From NCBI GenBank assembly GCA_035489715.1, contig DATHAP010000191.1:1-35570 (forward strand): a stretch of DNA of 35,570 bases. The letters run 5' to 3'. Both the position numbers and the translations under genes were made by a program. Positions 7,479 to 20,181 of the stretch are shown here, in pieces (positions within the stretch are counted from its first letter, which is position 1; every line of letters starts with the position of its first letter). The notes under the pieces were generated by a model. That model worked only from the letters and a program-made list of their open reading frames with translations, had not been told where the DNA came from and ran no database searches. The stretch comes from Actinomycetes bacterium (GTDB taxonomy: Bacteria > Actinomycetota > Actinomycetes > JACCUZ01).

Positions 7479-8381
7479 ATGGAGATCGGACTCGTCGGGC
7501 TGGGCCGCATGGGCGGCAACATGCGGGAGCGGCTGCGCCGCTCCGGACACACGGTGGTCGGCTACGACCGCAACGCCGACCTGAGCGACTCCTCGTCGCT
7601 CGAGGACATGGTGGGTCGTCTGCCCTCGCCTCGGGTGGTGTGGGTGATGGTCCCGGCGGGGGAGATCACCCGGACGACCATCGAGGAGCTCGGCGGCCTG
7701 CTGTCCGAGGGTGACGTGGTCGTCGACGGCGGCAACTCGCGGTGGACCGACGACAAGGACCACGCGGCGATGCTCGGCCGGGACGGCATCGGCTTCGTCG
7801 ACGCCGGGGTGTCCGGCGGGGTGTGGGGCCTCGACAACGGCTACGCGCTGATGGTCGGCGGGTCCGACGCCGACGTCGCGACGGTCCAGCCGGCTTTCGA
7901 CGCCCTCAAGCCCGAGGGGGAGTCAGGCTTCGTGCACGCCGGTCCGGTGGGGGCCGGCCACTTCGCCAAGATGGTGCACAACGGCATCGAGTACGGCCTG
8001 ATGCAGGCCTACGCCGAGGGCTACGAGCTGCTCGAGGCCGCCCACGTCGTCGAGGACGTGCCCGGCGTGATCCGGTCCTGGACCCAGGGCACCGTGATCC
8101 GCTCGTGGCTGCTCGACCTGCTCGTGCTCGCCCTCGACGAGGACCCCGTGCTCGCCGACATCCGGGGCTACGTCGAGGACTCCGGCGAGGGACGCTGGAC
8201 GATCGAGGAGGCCATCAACCACGCGGTGCCCGCCCCCGTCATGTCGGCGGCGCTGTTCGCCCGGTTCGGCTCCCGCCAGGACGACTCCCCGGCGATGAAG
8301 GCGGTGGCCGCCCTGCGCAACCAGTTCGGCGGCCACGCCGTGACCAAGGTGGCCAAGCAGGAGGTCGAGAAGCCGGCCTGA
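7479..8381 (+). CDS. gnd: 6-phosphogluconate dehydrogenase, decarboxylating (short form)
   Basis: The enzyme oxidises 6-phosphogluconate to ribulose 5-phosphate and CO2 in the pentose phosphate pathway. At 300 residues it is the short GndA/YqeC type, lacking the extended C-terminus of the 470-residue enzymes. The nucleotide-binding motif is GLVGLGRMGGNM (4-15), with D30 in GYDRN at the end of the second strand. The substrate loop VDAGVSGGVWG (107-117) and the active-site segment HFAKMVHNGIEYG carry K164 and N168. The ATG at 7479 follows GGGAAGGGG. Location between dnaN and recF is common in actinobacteria; a replication role is not implied. Confidence 0.96.
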   Translation: MEIGLVGLGRMGGNMRERLRRSGHTVVGYDRNADLSDSSSLEDMVGRLPSPRVVWVMVPAGEITRTTIEELGGLLSEGDVVVDGGNSRWTDDKDHAAMLGRDGIGFVDAGVSGGVWGLDNGYALMVGGSDADVATVQPAFDALKPEGESGFVHAGPVGAGHFAKMVHNGIEYGLMQAYAEGYELLEAAHVVEDVPGVIRSWTQGTVIRSWLLDLLVLALDEDPVLADIRGYVEDSGEGRWTIEEAINHAVPAPVMSAALFARFGSRQDDSPAMKAVAALRNQFGGHAVTKVAKQEVEKPA

Positions 8382-8402
8382 CCGCCGCCCTCGGTCCACC
8401 TC

Positions 8403-9572
8403 TTGCACCTCAGCCACCTGTCCCTGCACGACTTCCGGTCCTACACCGAGGTCGAGCTCCCGCTCGGCCCCGGCGTGACCGCGTTCGTCGGCCCCAACGG
8501 CCAGGGCAAGACCAACCTCGTCGAGGCGGTCGGCTACCTGGCGACCCTTGGCTCGCACCGGGTCGCTCAGGACGCCCCGCTGGTGCGGCTCGGTGCCGAG
8601 CGCGCGGTGGTGCGCGGCCAGGTGGTGCGCGGCGACCGCGCGCTGCTGGTCGAGCTGGAGATCGTTCCCGGCCGGGCCAACCGCGCGCGGGTCAACCGCT
8701 CGCCGGTCACGCGGCCCCGGGAGGTGCTCGGCATCCTGCGCAGCGTGCTGTTCGCCCCCGAGGACCTGGCGCTGGTCAAGGGCGACCCCGCAGAGCGCCG
8801 GCGCTTCCTCGACGAGCTGCTGGTGCTGCAGGCACCCCGCTACGCGGCCGTGCGCGCCGACTACGACCGGGTGCTCCGCCAGCGCAACGCCCTCCTGAAG
8901 TCCGCCTCGGCAGCCCGGCGCGGCCGCCCGGGCGACGTCGACCTCTCGACGCTCGAGGTGTGGGACGCCCACCTCGCGACCGCCGGCGCCGAGCTGCTGG
9001 CCGGCCGCCTCGCGCTGGTCGAGGGGCTGCAGCCCCTCGTCGGCGCGGCCTACGCGGCGGTCGCCGACGACACCACCGGCCGCCCGGGCGTCACGACCGC
9101 GGGACCGGCGACGATCGCCTACCGCAGCAGCGTCGAGGGTGACGGCCCATCGACCGGTGACCGCGGCGCCCTCGCGGAGTGGTTGCTGGCCGCGCTCACG
9201 GACGTACGTCGTCAGGAGCTCGACCGCGGCGTCTCCCTGGTCGGTCCGCACCGCGACGAGCTGGTCCTGACGCTGGGGCCGCTGCCGGCCAAGGGCTACG
9301 CCAGCCATGGCGAGTCCTGGTCGTTCGCGCTGGCGCTGCGGCTGGCGGCGTACGACCTGCTGCGGGGCGAGGCCGGGGACGGGGGCGAGCCGGTGCTGGT
9401 GCTCGACGACGTCTTCGCCGAGCTCGACGACCACCGCCGGGAGCGGCTGGCCGCGCTGGTGGCCGGTGCCGAGCAGGTCCTGGTGACCGCCGCCGTGCCG
9501 GCCGACGTGCCGGCGGCCCTGGCCGGCGACCGCGTCGACGTGCTCGGCGCCGAGGTCCGGCGGGTGGCGTGA
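8403..9572 (+). CDS. recF: DNA replication and repair protein RecF
   Basis: RecF is an SMC-like ATPase that with RecO and RecR loads RecA at single-strand gaps. The 389-residue product has Walker [10 protein letters not shown] (30-38), an arginine-rich middle region ([13 protein letters not shown]), the ABC-type signature region around [15 protein letters not shown] and Walker [17 protein letters not shown]. The start is TTG at 8403: the family N-terminus (M-x-L-x-x-L-x-L-x-D-F-R-S-Y) begins exactly there and no better ATG/GTG is available. I see no strong ribosome-binding site, so translation may be weak. It overlaps the next gene by four bases. Confidence 0.96.
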   Translation: MHLSHLSLHDFRSYTEVELPLGPGVTAFVGPNGQGKTNLVEAVGYLATLGSHRVAQDAPLVRLGAERAVVRGQVVRGDRALLVELEIVPGRANRARVNRSPVTRPREVLGILRSVLFAPEDLALVKGDPAERRRFLDELLVLQAPRYAAVRADYDRVLRQRNALLKSASAARRGRPGDVDLSTLEVWDAHLATAGAELLAGRLALVEGLQPLVGAAYAAVADDTTGRPGVTTAGPATIAYRSSVEGDGPSTGDRGALAEWLLAALTDVRRQELDRGVSLVGPHRDELVLTLGPLPAKGYASHGESWSFALALRLAAYDLLRGEAGDGGEPVLVLDDVFAELDDHRRERLAALVAGAEQVLVTAAVPADVPAALAGDRVDVLGAEVRRVA

Positions 9573-10192
9573 GCGATCACCTCGGCAGCCCCGACGAGCC
9601 CGACGAGCCCGACGACCCCGGCGACCCCGGCGACCCCGGCACCCGGGCCGAGGCGCCCCGGGGGCTGGCCGTCGCCCGGCAGGCGCTGGCCGCGGCCCGG
9701 GCCGAGGCCCGCCGCCGCGGCTTCGCGCCCGGCCGGGCGCCGGCCCCGGAGCGCCGCAGCGGTGACGAGGCGGACCGGGCGCGCTCCCGGTGGCGGCGGC
9801 CGGTCACCGAGGAGCGCAGCGGTGCCCATCCCGATGACCGGGACCCCCAGCTGCTCGGCCCGACCCTGGACCGCCTGGTCGCGGAGCGCGGCTGGCAGAC
9901 CGACGCGGCCGTCGGCGGCGTGATGGGCCGCTGGGCGCAGATCGTCGGGCCGGAACTCGCAGCGCACGCGGAGCCGGTGTCCTGGCAGGACGGCGAGCTG
10001 GTGGTGCAGGCCGACTCCACGGCGTGGGCCACCCAGATCCGGCTGCTCGCGCCGGCCCTGCTGGCCCGGCTGGCCGGTGAGCTGGGCTCGGGTGCGGTCA
10101 CCTCGGTGATCGTGCGCGGGCCGTCGGCGCCCTCCTGGAAGCGGGGCCTGCGCAGCGTGCGGGGCCGGGGACCTCGCGACACCTACGGATAG
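9569..10192 (+). CDS. DUF721 (DciA-like) protein downstream of recF
   Basis: This 207-residue protein starts at a GTG overlapping the recF stop (GTGA), showing translational coupling. Residues 8-25 are acidic/proline repeats (P-D-E-P, P-G-D-P) from 9-bp DNA repeats. An Arg/Ala-rich helix follows at 31-55. The DUF721 domain covers about 95-185, including [22 protein letters not shown] and [19 protein letters not shown]721 includes DciA, a loader or operator of the replicative helicase in bacteria lacking DnaC/DnaI. The recF-DUF721-gyrB arrangement is standard in actinobacteria. Whether this copy handles DnaB is inferred from family and location. Confidence 0.92.
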   Translation: MSDHLGSPDEPDEPDDPGDPGDPGTRAEAPRGLAVARQALAAARAEARRRGFAPGRAPAPERRSGDEADRARSRWRRPVTEERSGAHPDDRDPQLLGPTLDRLVAERGWQTDAAVGGVMGRWAQIVGPELAAHAEPVSWQDGELVVQADSTAWATQIRLLAPALLARLAGELGSGAVTSVIVRGPSAPSWKRGLRSVRGRGPRDTYG

Positions 10193-10220
10193 TTCCGGAC
10201 AGCTCCGGACAGCTCCGGAC
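10191..10220. repeat. 10-bp tandem repeat after the DUF721 gene
   Basis: Three head-to-tail copies of AGCTCCGGAC, the first with T for C, begin at the DUF721 stop codon. A fourth degenerate unit follows. The period is close to one helical turn. Each unit contains the TCCGGA palindrome. Confidence 0.85.
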
Positions 10221-10349
10221 AGCCGGCCGGACGGCCTCTCGGGGCCATGCCGGCCCCCGGCCGCGTGGGGGGATCCATCCCCACCCGCGTTCGCCCGCCA
10301 CGACCGTCCCCAGACGCCCCTGACGGCCATTTCTGCGGCCACGGACAGG

Positions 10350-10355
10350 TAGGAT
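10350..10355 (+). promoter_or_regulatory. Candidate -10 element for gyrB
   Basis: TAGGAT is the best -10 match in the 266-bp gap before gyrB (10193-10458), about 100 bases upstream of the start codon. No convincing -35 lies at the right distance. The gap also contains GGGGAT/ATCCCC arms around 10270-10283 and GC-rich inverted repeats that could end upstream transcripts. Confidence 0.35.
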
Positions 10356-10458
10356 GGAGGCAGTACGCACGCTCGGTGCCGTCCTCGGCCGTCAGCCGCC
10401 CCCTGCGGGCTCCGCCCTCGTCGAGCCGGTCCCCGCGCGCCCCGACGAAAGGTGACCC

Positions 10459-12540
10459 GTGACCCAGCCGGCCCAGCCGCCCGAGCCCACTGGATCCTCC
10501 CCCGCCGTCCCTCCCGTCCCCGGCCCACCCGTGTCGCCCGAGCTGGCCGACCTGGACGGTGCGGGCGTCTACGACGCCAGCAACATCCAGGTCCTCGAGG
10601 GCCTGGAGGCGGTCCGCAAGCGCCCGGGCATGTACATCGGCTCCACCGGCGAGCGCGGCCTGCACCATCTGGTCACCGAGGTGGTCGACAACTCGGTCGA
10701 CGAGGCGCTCGCCGGGCACGCCGACCGGATCGAGGTGACGCTGCTCGCCGACGGCGGGGTCCGGGTCGAGGACAACGGCCGGGGCATCCCGGTCGACGAG
10801 GTGGCCAGCGAGGGCAAGCCGGCGGTCGAGGTGGTGCTCACCGTGCTGCACGCCGGCGGCAAGTTCGGCGGGGGCGGCTACAAGGTGTCCGGTGGTCTGC
10901 ACGGCGTCGGTGTCTCCGTCGTCAACGCGCTGTCGTCGCGGCTGGACGTCGAGATCTACCGCGACGGCCACGTCTGGACGCAGTCCTACTCGGTCGGCGT
11001 GCCGGACGCGCCGCTCGCCAAGGGCCCGGCCACCGACCGCGCCGGGACCACGATCACCTTCTGGGCGTCGCCGGAGGTCTTCGAGACGACGGAGTACAGC
11101 TTCGAGAAGCTCTCCAACCGGCTGCGCGAGATGGCCTTCCTCAACAAGGGGCTCACCATCGCCCTGCGCGACGAGCGGCCGGCGAAGGCCGAGGAGAAGG
11201 AGCACGACGAGGTCGAGGAGACCACCCTCACCGAGGTCGTCTACTCCTACGACGGCGGTCTGGTCGACTACGTCGAGTTCCTCGGGGCGCACAAGGACCC
11301 GGTGCACCGCACCGTGGTGGCCTTCGAGGCCGAGTCGGAGTACATCGACGGCGGCCTGTCGCTCGACGTGGCGATGCAGTGGAACACCGGCTTCACCGAG
11401 TCCGTGCACACCTTCGCGAACACCATCAACACCCACGAGGGCGGCACCCACGAGGAGGGCTTCCGGGCGGCGCTGACCACGCTGGTCAACCGATTCGCGC
11501 GGGACTGGGGGATCCTGAGGGAGAAGGACGCCAACCTCACCGGCGACGACGTCCGCGAGGGTCTGACCGCGATCGTCAGCGTCAAGCTGGCCGAGCCGCA
11601 GTTCGAGGGCCAGACCAAGACCAAGCTCGGCAACACCGAGGCGAAGTCCTTCGTGCAGAAGATCGTCAACGACAAGCTCGGCGAGTGGTTCGAGAAGAAC
11701 CCCGGCGAGGGCAAGGACATCGCGCGCAAGGCGCAGGGTGCTGCGGTCGCCCGGCTCGCCGCCCGCAAGGCTCGGGACGCGGCGCGCAGCCGCAAGGGTC
11801 TGCTCGGCGGCGGCTCGCTGCCCGGCAAGCTCGCCGACTGCCAGTCGACCAACCCCGAGGAGTGCGAGCTCTTCATCGTCGAGGGCGACTCCGCCGGCGG
11901 CCCGGCCAAGCAGGGCCGTGACCAGCGCACCCAGGCGATCCTCCCGATCCGCGGCAAGATCCTCAACGTCGAGCGCGCCCGGCTGGACCGCGTCCTGGGC
12001 AACCAGGAGGTGCAGGCCATCATCTCCGCGCTGGGCACCGGCATCCAGGGCGACGAGTTCGACCTGGCACGGCTGCGCTACCACAAGGTGGTGCTGATGG
12101 CCGACGCCGACGTCGACGGCCAGCACATCCGCACCCTGTTGCTCACCCTGCTGTTCCGCTTCATGCCCGAGGTGGTCGAGCAGGGCCACGTCTTCCTCGC
12201 CCAGCCACCGCTCTACAAGCTGAAGTGGGCGCGGCCGGCCGAGCCGGAGTACGCCTACTCCGACCGCGAGCGCGACGCGCTGATCGACGCTGGTCAGGCC
12301 GCGGGCAAGAAGCTGCTCAAGGACGACGGCGTGCAGCGCTACAAGGGCCTCGGCGAGATGAACAACGACGAGCTCTGGGACACCACGATGGACCCGGAGA
12401 AGCGGATCCTGCTGCAGGTCACGCTCGAGAACGCCGCCCTGGCCGACGTGCTGTTCACCGAGCTGATGGGCGAGGACGTCGACAGCCGTCGCAAGTTCAT
12501 CCAGCGCAACGCGAAGGACGTCCGGTTCCTCGACATCTGA
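10459..12540 (+). CDS. gyrB: DNA gyrase subunit B
   Basis: GyrB is the ATPase half of DNA gyrase, which introduces negative supercoils. The 693-residue protein begins with a proline-rich extension of about 35 residues. GHKL ATPase motifs follow: [24 protein letters not shown] and [15 protein letters not shown]. The TOPRIM domain has E475-G-D-S-A-G-G and the metal-binding D549-A-D-V-D-G. The C-terminus [17 protein letters not shown]...[17 protein letters not shown] is complete. GTG at 10459 follows GAAAGG. No intein is present here, unlike GyrA. A strong hairpin lies at its stop codon before gyrA. Confidence 0.98.
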   Translation: MTQPAQPPEPTGSSPAVPPVPGPPVSPELADLDGAGVYDASNIQVLEGLEAVRKRPGMYIGSTGERGLHHLVTEVVDNSVDEALAGHADRIEVTLLADGGVRVEDNGRGIPVDEVASEGKPAVEVVLTVLHAGGKFGGGGYKVSGGLHGVGVSVVNALSSRLDVEIYRDGHVWTQSYSVGVPDAPLAKGPATDRAGTTITFWASPEVFETTEYSFEKLSNRLREMAFLNKGLTIALRDERPAKAEEKEHDEVEETTLTEVVYSYDGGLVDYVEFLGAHKDPVHRTVVAFEAESEYIDGGLSLDVAMQWNTGFTESVHTFANTINTHEGGTHEEGFRAALTTLVNRFARDWGILREKDANLTGDDVREGLTAIVSVKLAEPQFEGQTKTKLGNTEAKSFVQKIVNDKLGEWFEKNPGEGKDIARKAQGAAVARLAARKARDAARSRKGLLGGGSLPGKLADCQSTNPEECELFIVEGDSAGGPAKQGRDQRTQAILPIRGKILNVERARLDRVLGNQEVQAIISALGTGIQGDEFDLARLRYHKVVLMADADVDGQHIRTLLLTLLFRFMPEVVEQGHVFLAQPPLYKLKWARPAEPEYAYSDRERDALIDAGQAAGKKLLKDDGVQRYKGLGEMNNDELWDTTMDPEKRILLQVTLENAALADVLFTELMGEDVDSRRKFIQRNAKDVRFLDI

Positions 12541-12566
12541 GCTTGCCCCGGCCTGCCGGGGCGAGC
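12541..12566. terminator. Strong hairpin between gyrB and gyrA
   Basis: Immediately after the gyrB stop, 12541-12552 pairs with 12555-12566: 12 pairs including one G-T, core GCCCCGGC/GCCGGGGC. The central CT implies a real loop of four bases. There is no T-run. It may be an attenuator, a processing or stability element, or a GC-rich terminator. Confidence 0.55.
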
Positions 12567-12605
12567 GCCTGACGACGTACGACTGCCATCTAGGAGACCC
12601 CTTCC

Positions 12606-16453
<3,848 letters not shown>

Positions 16454-16457
<4 letters not shown>

Positions 16458-16951
16458 GCTCGCCCAACGCTCCGAGCGAGGCGTGGCGCAGCGCCGGCGG
16501 TCAGCCGACGGCCACCATGCCTCCGGTCCGCGACGCCGCGCCCGCCACGACCACGTCCCGCCCGGCCGGTCGGCCGCGGGCCCGGAAGGCCCGGCTGGTC
16601 CTGGCCCGGGTCGACCCGTGGTCGGTCATGAAGCTCTCCTTCCTGCTCGCCGTGGCCCTCGCGGTGGTGGCCGTCGTGGCGGTCTTCGTCGTGTGGTCGG
16701 TGCTGGACACCATGGGGGTCTTCGACTCCGTCGGCGGCACCGTCGAGAGCATCACCCGCTCCAGCGACAACGCCCAGGGCGTCGACATCCTCGACTACGT
16801 CGGCCTGAGCAGGGTGCTCTCCCTGACCCTGGTGCTGGCGGTCGTCAACGTCGTGCTGATGACCGCCCTCTGCACCCTGGCGGCCTTCCTCTACAACATG
16901 GCGGCGAGCCTGGTCGGCGGGCTGCACGTGACCTTCACCGAGGACGTCTGA
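16454..16951 (+). CDS. DUF3566 transmembrane protein downstream of gyrA
   Basis: This 165-residue membrane protein starts at a GTG overlapping the gyrA stop (GTGA). A Pro/Ala/Thr-rich cytoplasmic head (1-45) leads to the DUF3566 domain. Its first helix is about 60-84 ([20 protein letters not shown]) and its second about 121-147 ([20 protein letters not shown]), ending [13 protein letters not shown]. It corresponds in position to Rv0007 of M. tuberculosis. Function is unknown; the fixed place between gyrA and tRNA-Ile is the main clue. Confidence 0.93.
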
Positions 16952-16975
16952 GCCCGGTCGCAGGGCGCGGATCGG

Positions 16976-17006
16976 TTGGGTCGCCCCGCACGCGGTGGGG
17001 TAGTCT
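16976..17006 (+). promoter_or_regulatory. Candidate promoter of tRNA-Ile
   Basis: TTGGGT (16976-16981) and TAGTCT (17001-17006) are separated by 19 bp. The expected start point is five to six bases before the mature tRNA. Confidence 0.5.
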
Positions 17007-17018
17007 TTCGCGGCGCGC

Positions 17019-17092
17019 GGGCCTATAGCTCAGTTGGTTAGAGCGCTGCCCTGATAAGGCAGAGGTCAGTGGTTCAAGTCCACTTAGGCCCA
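17019..17092 (+). tRNA. ileT: tRNA-Ile (anticodon GAT)
   Basis: This 74-nt cloverleaf has acceptor arms GGGCCTA/TAGGCCC, D-arm AGCTCAGTTGGTTAGAGC, anticodon loop CTGATAA with GAT, and TΨC loop GTTCAAGTC. CCA is not encoded after the discriminator A. It pairs with tRNA-Ala downstream, as in the mycobacterial ileT-alaT locus. Confidence 0.98.
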
Positions 17093-17149
17093 CTCCCCCG
17101 CCCCTGGTCCCGACCGGGTGGGCGGGCCACCCGAGGTCAGGGGATCCGG

Positions 17150-17272
17150 ATGTCCAAGAAGCTGCTCGTGGCCGTCATCGCGGCCGTCGGAGGCGTCGTC
17201 GCCTATCGCAAGATCCAGGCCGACCGCGAGGCCGAGCAGGACCTCTGGGCCGAGGTCACGGACCGCCCCTGA
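17150..17272 (+). CDS. DLW-39 family small membrane protein
   Basis: A 40-residue protein begins MSKKLLVAVIAAVGGVVAYR, a short basic start plus one hydrophobic helix. It ends with a charged helix containing DLWAEVTD, the D-L-W signature of the family. The ATG at 17150 follows an AGGGG stretch; longer in-frame starts run back into tRNA-Ile and are rejected. It lies between the two tRNA genes. Function is not known; one end is expected to be membrane-anchored. Confidence 0.88.
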   Translation: MSKKLLVAVIAAVGGVVAYRKIQADREAEQDLWAEVTDRP

Positions 17273-17297
17273 GCCCGGGCGCCGGGTCGACCGACCA

Positions 17298-17370
17298 GGG
17301 GACGTAGCTCAACTGGCAGAGCACCGCCTTTGCAAGGCGGGGGTTAGGGGTTCAAGTCCCCTCGTCTCCA
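17298..17370 (+). tRNA. alaT: tRNA-Ala (anticodon TGC)
   Basis: This 73-nt cloverleaf has acceptor GGGGACG/CGTCTCC (one G-T pair), D-arm AGCTCAACTGGCAGAGC, anticodon stem CCGCC/GGCGG with loop TTTGCAA, and TΨC loop GTTCAAGTC. CCA is not encoded. No separate promoter is obvious, so it may be read with tRNA-Ile. Confidence 0.98.
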
Positions 17371-17476
17371 CCCTCTGACCACGTCGCGCCCAGCGGCGGC
17401 GTAACGATCCACCTCTGCTGACGATGAACGGTCGGGCCGGTCTGCCGTGCGGCAGCCCCCGCCCCTGGGAGTCGTG

Positions 17477-17929
17477 ATGTCGCCGGGTCTGTTCCAGTCG
17501 CTCGCTGCCCGCGGTCGCACCACGACCCTGCTGGTGGCCGCGGCGCTCCTGGGCGGGATCGGCGGGGCCTGGGCGGTCGCCGGGGCGCCGGGCCTGGACG
17601 GGGTCAGCGAGGTGCGCACGGTGGCCGACGGGTCCGAGACCCCGGACAGCACGCAGGCCACCGGGCGGCCCACCGACGCGGGTCGACCCTCCGACGCCGG
17701 CAAGCCGGAGAAGACCGGCGAGGCGGACAAGGCCGACCGGCCGGACAAGACCGGCAAGCCGGAGACGGCGAAGACCGGTGCCGACGGGGCGCAGGGCTTG
17801 CACGGCCGGTGCGTGTCGGCGGTGGCCCGCAGCGACGCGACCGGCGGCGAGAACGACAACCACGGCGGCGCCGTGTCGGCTGCAGCCCGGGACTGCCCCC
17901 GGCCCAGCCCGGCGACGACCGACGACTGA
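17477..17929 (+). CDS. Hypothetical membrane-tethered protein with Lys/Pro-rich linker
   Basis: I do not recognise a named family. From ATG 17477 (GGGAG five bases upstream) it has 150 residues: a short basic start, one hydrophobic helix at about 16-36 (TTLLVAAALLGGIGGAWAVAG), then a Gly/Asp/Lys/Pro-rich, probably extended linker (55-103) with KTGKPE-type repeats. A C-terminal segment has two cysteines (C112, C140) around DNHGGAVSAAARD. The layout suggests an exported, membrane-anchored protein with a small extracytoplasmic part. GTG at 17474 or 17447 are alternative starts. It converges with the next gene, 21 bp apart. Antisense frames here look compositional. Confidence 0.65.
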   Translation: MSPGLFQSLAARGRTTTLLVAAALLGGIGGAWAVAGAPGLDGVSEVRTVADGSETPDSTQATGRPTDAGRPSDAGKPEKTGEADKADRPDKTGKPETAKTGADGAQGLHGRCVSAVARSDATGGENDNHGGAVSAAARDCPRPSPATTDD

Positions 17930-17950
17930 GCGGCCGACCGTTGCTGGCCG

Positions 17951-18568
17951 TCAGCTCTTCTTGGTGGCGCCCTTGCTGGCGGCGTCCGATACCTTCTTGG
18001 CGTTGCCCGGGGTGACCGGCTCGATCACCGGCTCGGTCGCCGCCGGCGAGCCGTCCTCCACCGCCGTCGCCTCGTCGACCGCGTCGGCGAGGGCCTCGTC
18101 CGGGCCGGCACCGCCCGGGTCGTCGGTCGCCGGCCGCACCGGCGAGACGGTGCTCATGGACGTCGTGCCGCTGTCCGACGTCCACGGCGAGACCGGGTCA
18201 TCGCTCTGCTGCTGGGACGCCCAGGCCTTCCAGCCGGCATAGGCCGCACCCAGGACGGTGGCCAGCAGGAACAACTTGCGGAGGCGGTGCTTCTTGGGCT
18301 TCGGGGCCTCGACCTCACCCTTCAGGGCGGCCAGGGCGGCACTCCCCCGGGAGGCGGCCTCGGTGCGCACCGGTTCCGACGCGGCCAGCGCCGCGGTGAC
18401 CGCGCCGGCCACCACCGGCAGCACGTCGGTCTTGACCTTGTCGACCCCGCTCTCGACCTTGGGGGCGGCCCAGTCCCTCGCGGTCTCGACCTTGGGGGCG
18501 GCCCAGTCCTTGGTCGCGACGGCGACGGGGCGGCTCTTGCTCTTGCGCAGGGTGAGGGTGCGGGACAC
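17951..18568 (-). CDS. Single-pass membrane protein in the cwsA position (DUF5324-like)
   Basis: The 205-residue product has an Ala/Lys-rich N-terminal half with a duplicated DWAAPKVE unit (21-28 and 32-39). A basic stretch KPKKHRLRK (90-98) precedes one membrane helix at about 99-115, followed by WKAW and an acidic, Pro/Ser-rich tail ending in lysines. The GTG start at 18568 has GGGAGG seven bases upstream. It lies between tRNA-Ala and the cyclophilin gene on the opposite strand, where M. tuberculosis has cwsA (a CrgA/Wag31 partner) and Streptomyces a DUF5324 gene. Overall architecture agrees; homology to CwsA is inferred from position only. Confidence 0.8.
   Translation of the reverse strand: MSRTLTLRKSKSRPVAVATKDWAAPKVETARDWAAPKVESGVDKVKTDVLPVVAGAVTAALAASEPVRTEAASRGSAALAALKGEVEAPKPKKHRLRKLFLLATVLGAAYAGWKAWASQQQSDDPVSPWTSDSGTTSMSTVSPVRPATDDPGGAGPDEALADAVDEATAVEDGSPAATEPVIEPVTPGNAKKVSDAASKGATKKS
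18451..18509. repeat. 26-bp exact direct repeat, 33-bp period
   Basis: The same 26 bases occur at 18451-18476 and 18484-18509. They encode the duplicated DWAAPKVE unit of the leftward membrane protein. DNA-level identity indicates a recent tandem duplication or selection for the repeat. Confidence 0.85.
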
Positions 18569-18752
18569 GGAGAACCTCCCGGTCGGATGCGATCGGCGTA
18601 GTGCGGTCCTGCCCAGCATCCTCCTGCCGAAACCGGAGGCCTCCCGCGGGTGGCGCCCGTGCCCGACCGTGCGAGGATGGCCATTCCCCCACACGTCGGC
18701 GTGGTGCCTGGCAGTGCCCTGTCACCCCCGCCCGAGGACGAGAAGAGGCACC

Positions 18753-19283
18753 GTGGCCGAGGAGCTCTACGCCACCCTGAAGACCAACCACGGCGACATC
18801 GAGGTGAAGCTCTTCCCCAACCACGCGCCCAAGACCGTCGCCAACTTCACCGAGCTGGCCGAGGGCAAGCGCGAGTGGGTCGACCCCCGCACCGGTCAGA
18901 AGAGCAGCGACCGCCTCTACGACGGGACGGTCTTCCACCGGGTCATCTCCGGCTTCATGATCCAGGGCGGCGACCCCCTCGGGACGGGCACCGGCGGCCC
19001 CGGCTACCGCTTCGCCGACGAGTTCCACCCCGAGCTGCAGTTCGACCGGCCCTACCTGCTCGCGATGGCCAACGCGGGCCCGGGCACCAACGGCTCGCAG
19101 TTCTTCATCACGGTCGGCCCCACGCCGCACCTCAACCGGCGCCACACGATCTTCGGCGAGGTGGCCGACGGCAGCAGCCGGCAGGTGGTCGACGCGATCG
19201 CCGGCACCTCCACCGGCGGGATGGACCGGCCGGTCGAGGACGTCGTGATCGACACCATCGAGGTCGAGCGGCGCGACGCCTGA
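18753..19283 (+). CDS. ppiA: Peptidyl-prolyl cis-trans isomerase, cyclophilin type
   Basis: Cyclophilins speed proline isomerisation during folding. This 176-residue single-domain protein has no signal peptide, so it is cytoplasmic. Active-site segments are [15 protein letters not shown] (catalytic Arg in FHR), [18 protein letters not shown], and [12 protein letters not shown]. The GTG start at 18753 gives [21 protein letters not shown], the normal beginning, with AGAGG upstream; the frame extends back antisense to the neighbour and is rejected. It corresponds to ppiA (Rv0009) in the mycobacterial origin region. Confidence 0.96.
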   Translation: MAEELYATLKTNHGDIEVKLFPNHAPKTVANFTELAEGKREWVDPRTGQKSSDRLYDGTVFHRVISGFMIQGGDPLGTGTGGPGYRFADEFHPELQFDRPYLLAMANAGPGTNGSQFFITVGPTPHLNRRHTIFGEVADGSSRQVVDAIAGTSTGGMDRPVEDVVIDTIEVERRDA

Positions 19284-19287
19284 CCCG

Positions 19288-20178
19288 GTGACCGCGCAAC
19301 CCCCGGAGGGCTCGGCGCCCGGCACGTCGTCGGCCGAGCCCGCCACCTGCTACCGCCACCCGGACCGCGAGGCCTACGTCCGCTGCGTCCGGTGCGAGCG
19401 GCGGATCTGCCCGGACTGCATGGTCCCGGCGTCGGTCGGCTTCCAGTGCCCGGAGTGCGTCAAGTCGGGCAACAAGGAGGTCCGGACCGCCCGCACCCTC
19501 TTCGGCGGCCGGGTCACCGACGACCCCGGCTGGGTGAGCAAGGTGCTCATCGCCGTCAACGTCGTCGCGTACGTCCTCCAGCAGGTCTCCGACGACTTCA
19601 CCCGGCGGTTCTACGACATCGGCGCGGTGCCACCTCCCCCGTTCGGCGACCCGGTGATCGGGGTTGCGGCCGGCGAGTACTACCGGCTGCTCACCTCCGC
19701 CTTCCTGCACGGCGGCATCGTGCACTTGCTGCTGAACATGTACGCGCTCTACCTCTTCGGCCCCCAGCTCGAGGCCGCCCTCGGCCGGCTGCGGTTCATC
19801 GTGCTGTACGTCGTCTCCGCTCTCGGGGGCAGCGCGCTGTCCTACGCCTTCGCCTCCCCGGTCCAGCCGTCGCTGGGGGCGTCGGGCGCTGTCTTCGGGC
19901 TCCTCGGGGCCTACCTGGTCATCAACCGGCGGCTCGGCCGCAGCAACACGCCGGTCCTCATGCTGCTGGCGATCAACCTGGCCTACGGCTTCCTGGTCCC
20001 CAACATCGACTGGCGCGCGCACCTCGGCGGCCTGGTCACGGGCGGCCTCGTCGCCGCGTCGATCGCCTACGCGCCGACCCGGCGGCGCAACCTGGTGCAG
20101 GCCGCCGGGATCGCGCTCATCGTGCTGGTGATGGTCGGCATCGTCGTGTGGCGGACCGCGGACCTGCAAGGAGGCTAG
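19288..20178 (+). CDS. Rhomboid family intramembrane serine protease with N-terminal zinc finger
   Basis: The 296-residue protein starts with a B-box-like zinc-binding region (about 20-58): C21-x2-H24, then C33-x2-C36, C41-x2-C44 and C54-x2-C57. Six or seven membrane helices follow. Rhomboid residues are present: HLLLNMYALYLFG (146-158), the catalytic serine S199 in GASGAVFG and the catalytic histidine H245 in HLGGLVTG. Such enzymes cleave transmembrane substrates within the bilayer; the substrate is unknown. GTG at 19288 lies four bases after the cyclophilin stop, so the two are probably co-transcribed, as in Streptomyces. Confidence 0.95.
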   Translation: MTAQPPEGSAPGTSSAEPATCYRHPDREAYVRCVRCERRICPDCMVPASVGFQCPECVKSGNKEVRTARTLFGGRVTDDPGWVSKVLIAVNVVAYVLQQVSDDFTRRFYDIGAVPPPPFGDPVIGVAAGEYYRLLTSAFLHGGIVHLLLNMYALYLFGPQLEAALGRLRFIVLYVVSALGGSALSYAFASPVQPSLGASGAVFGLLGAYLVINRRLGRSNTPVLMLLAINLAYGFLVPNIDWRAHLGGLVTGGLVAASIAYAPTRRRNLVQAAGIALIVLVMVGIVVWRTADLQGG

Positions 20179-20181
20179 GGA

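Noticed and set aside
7923-9434. 503-codon frame antisense to gnd and recF
   Set aside because: It spans two real genes on the opposite strand with no recognisable domain.
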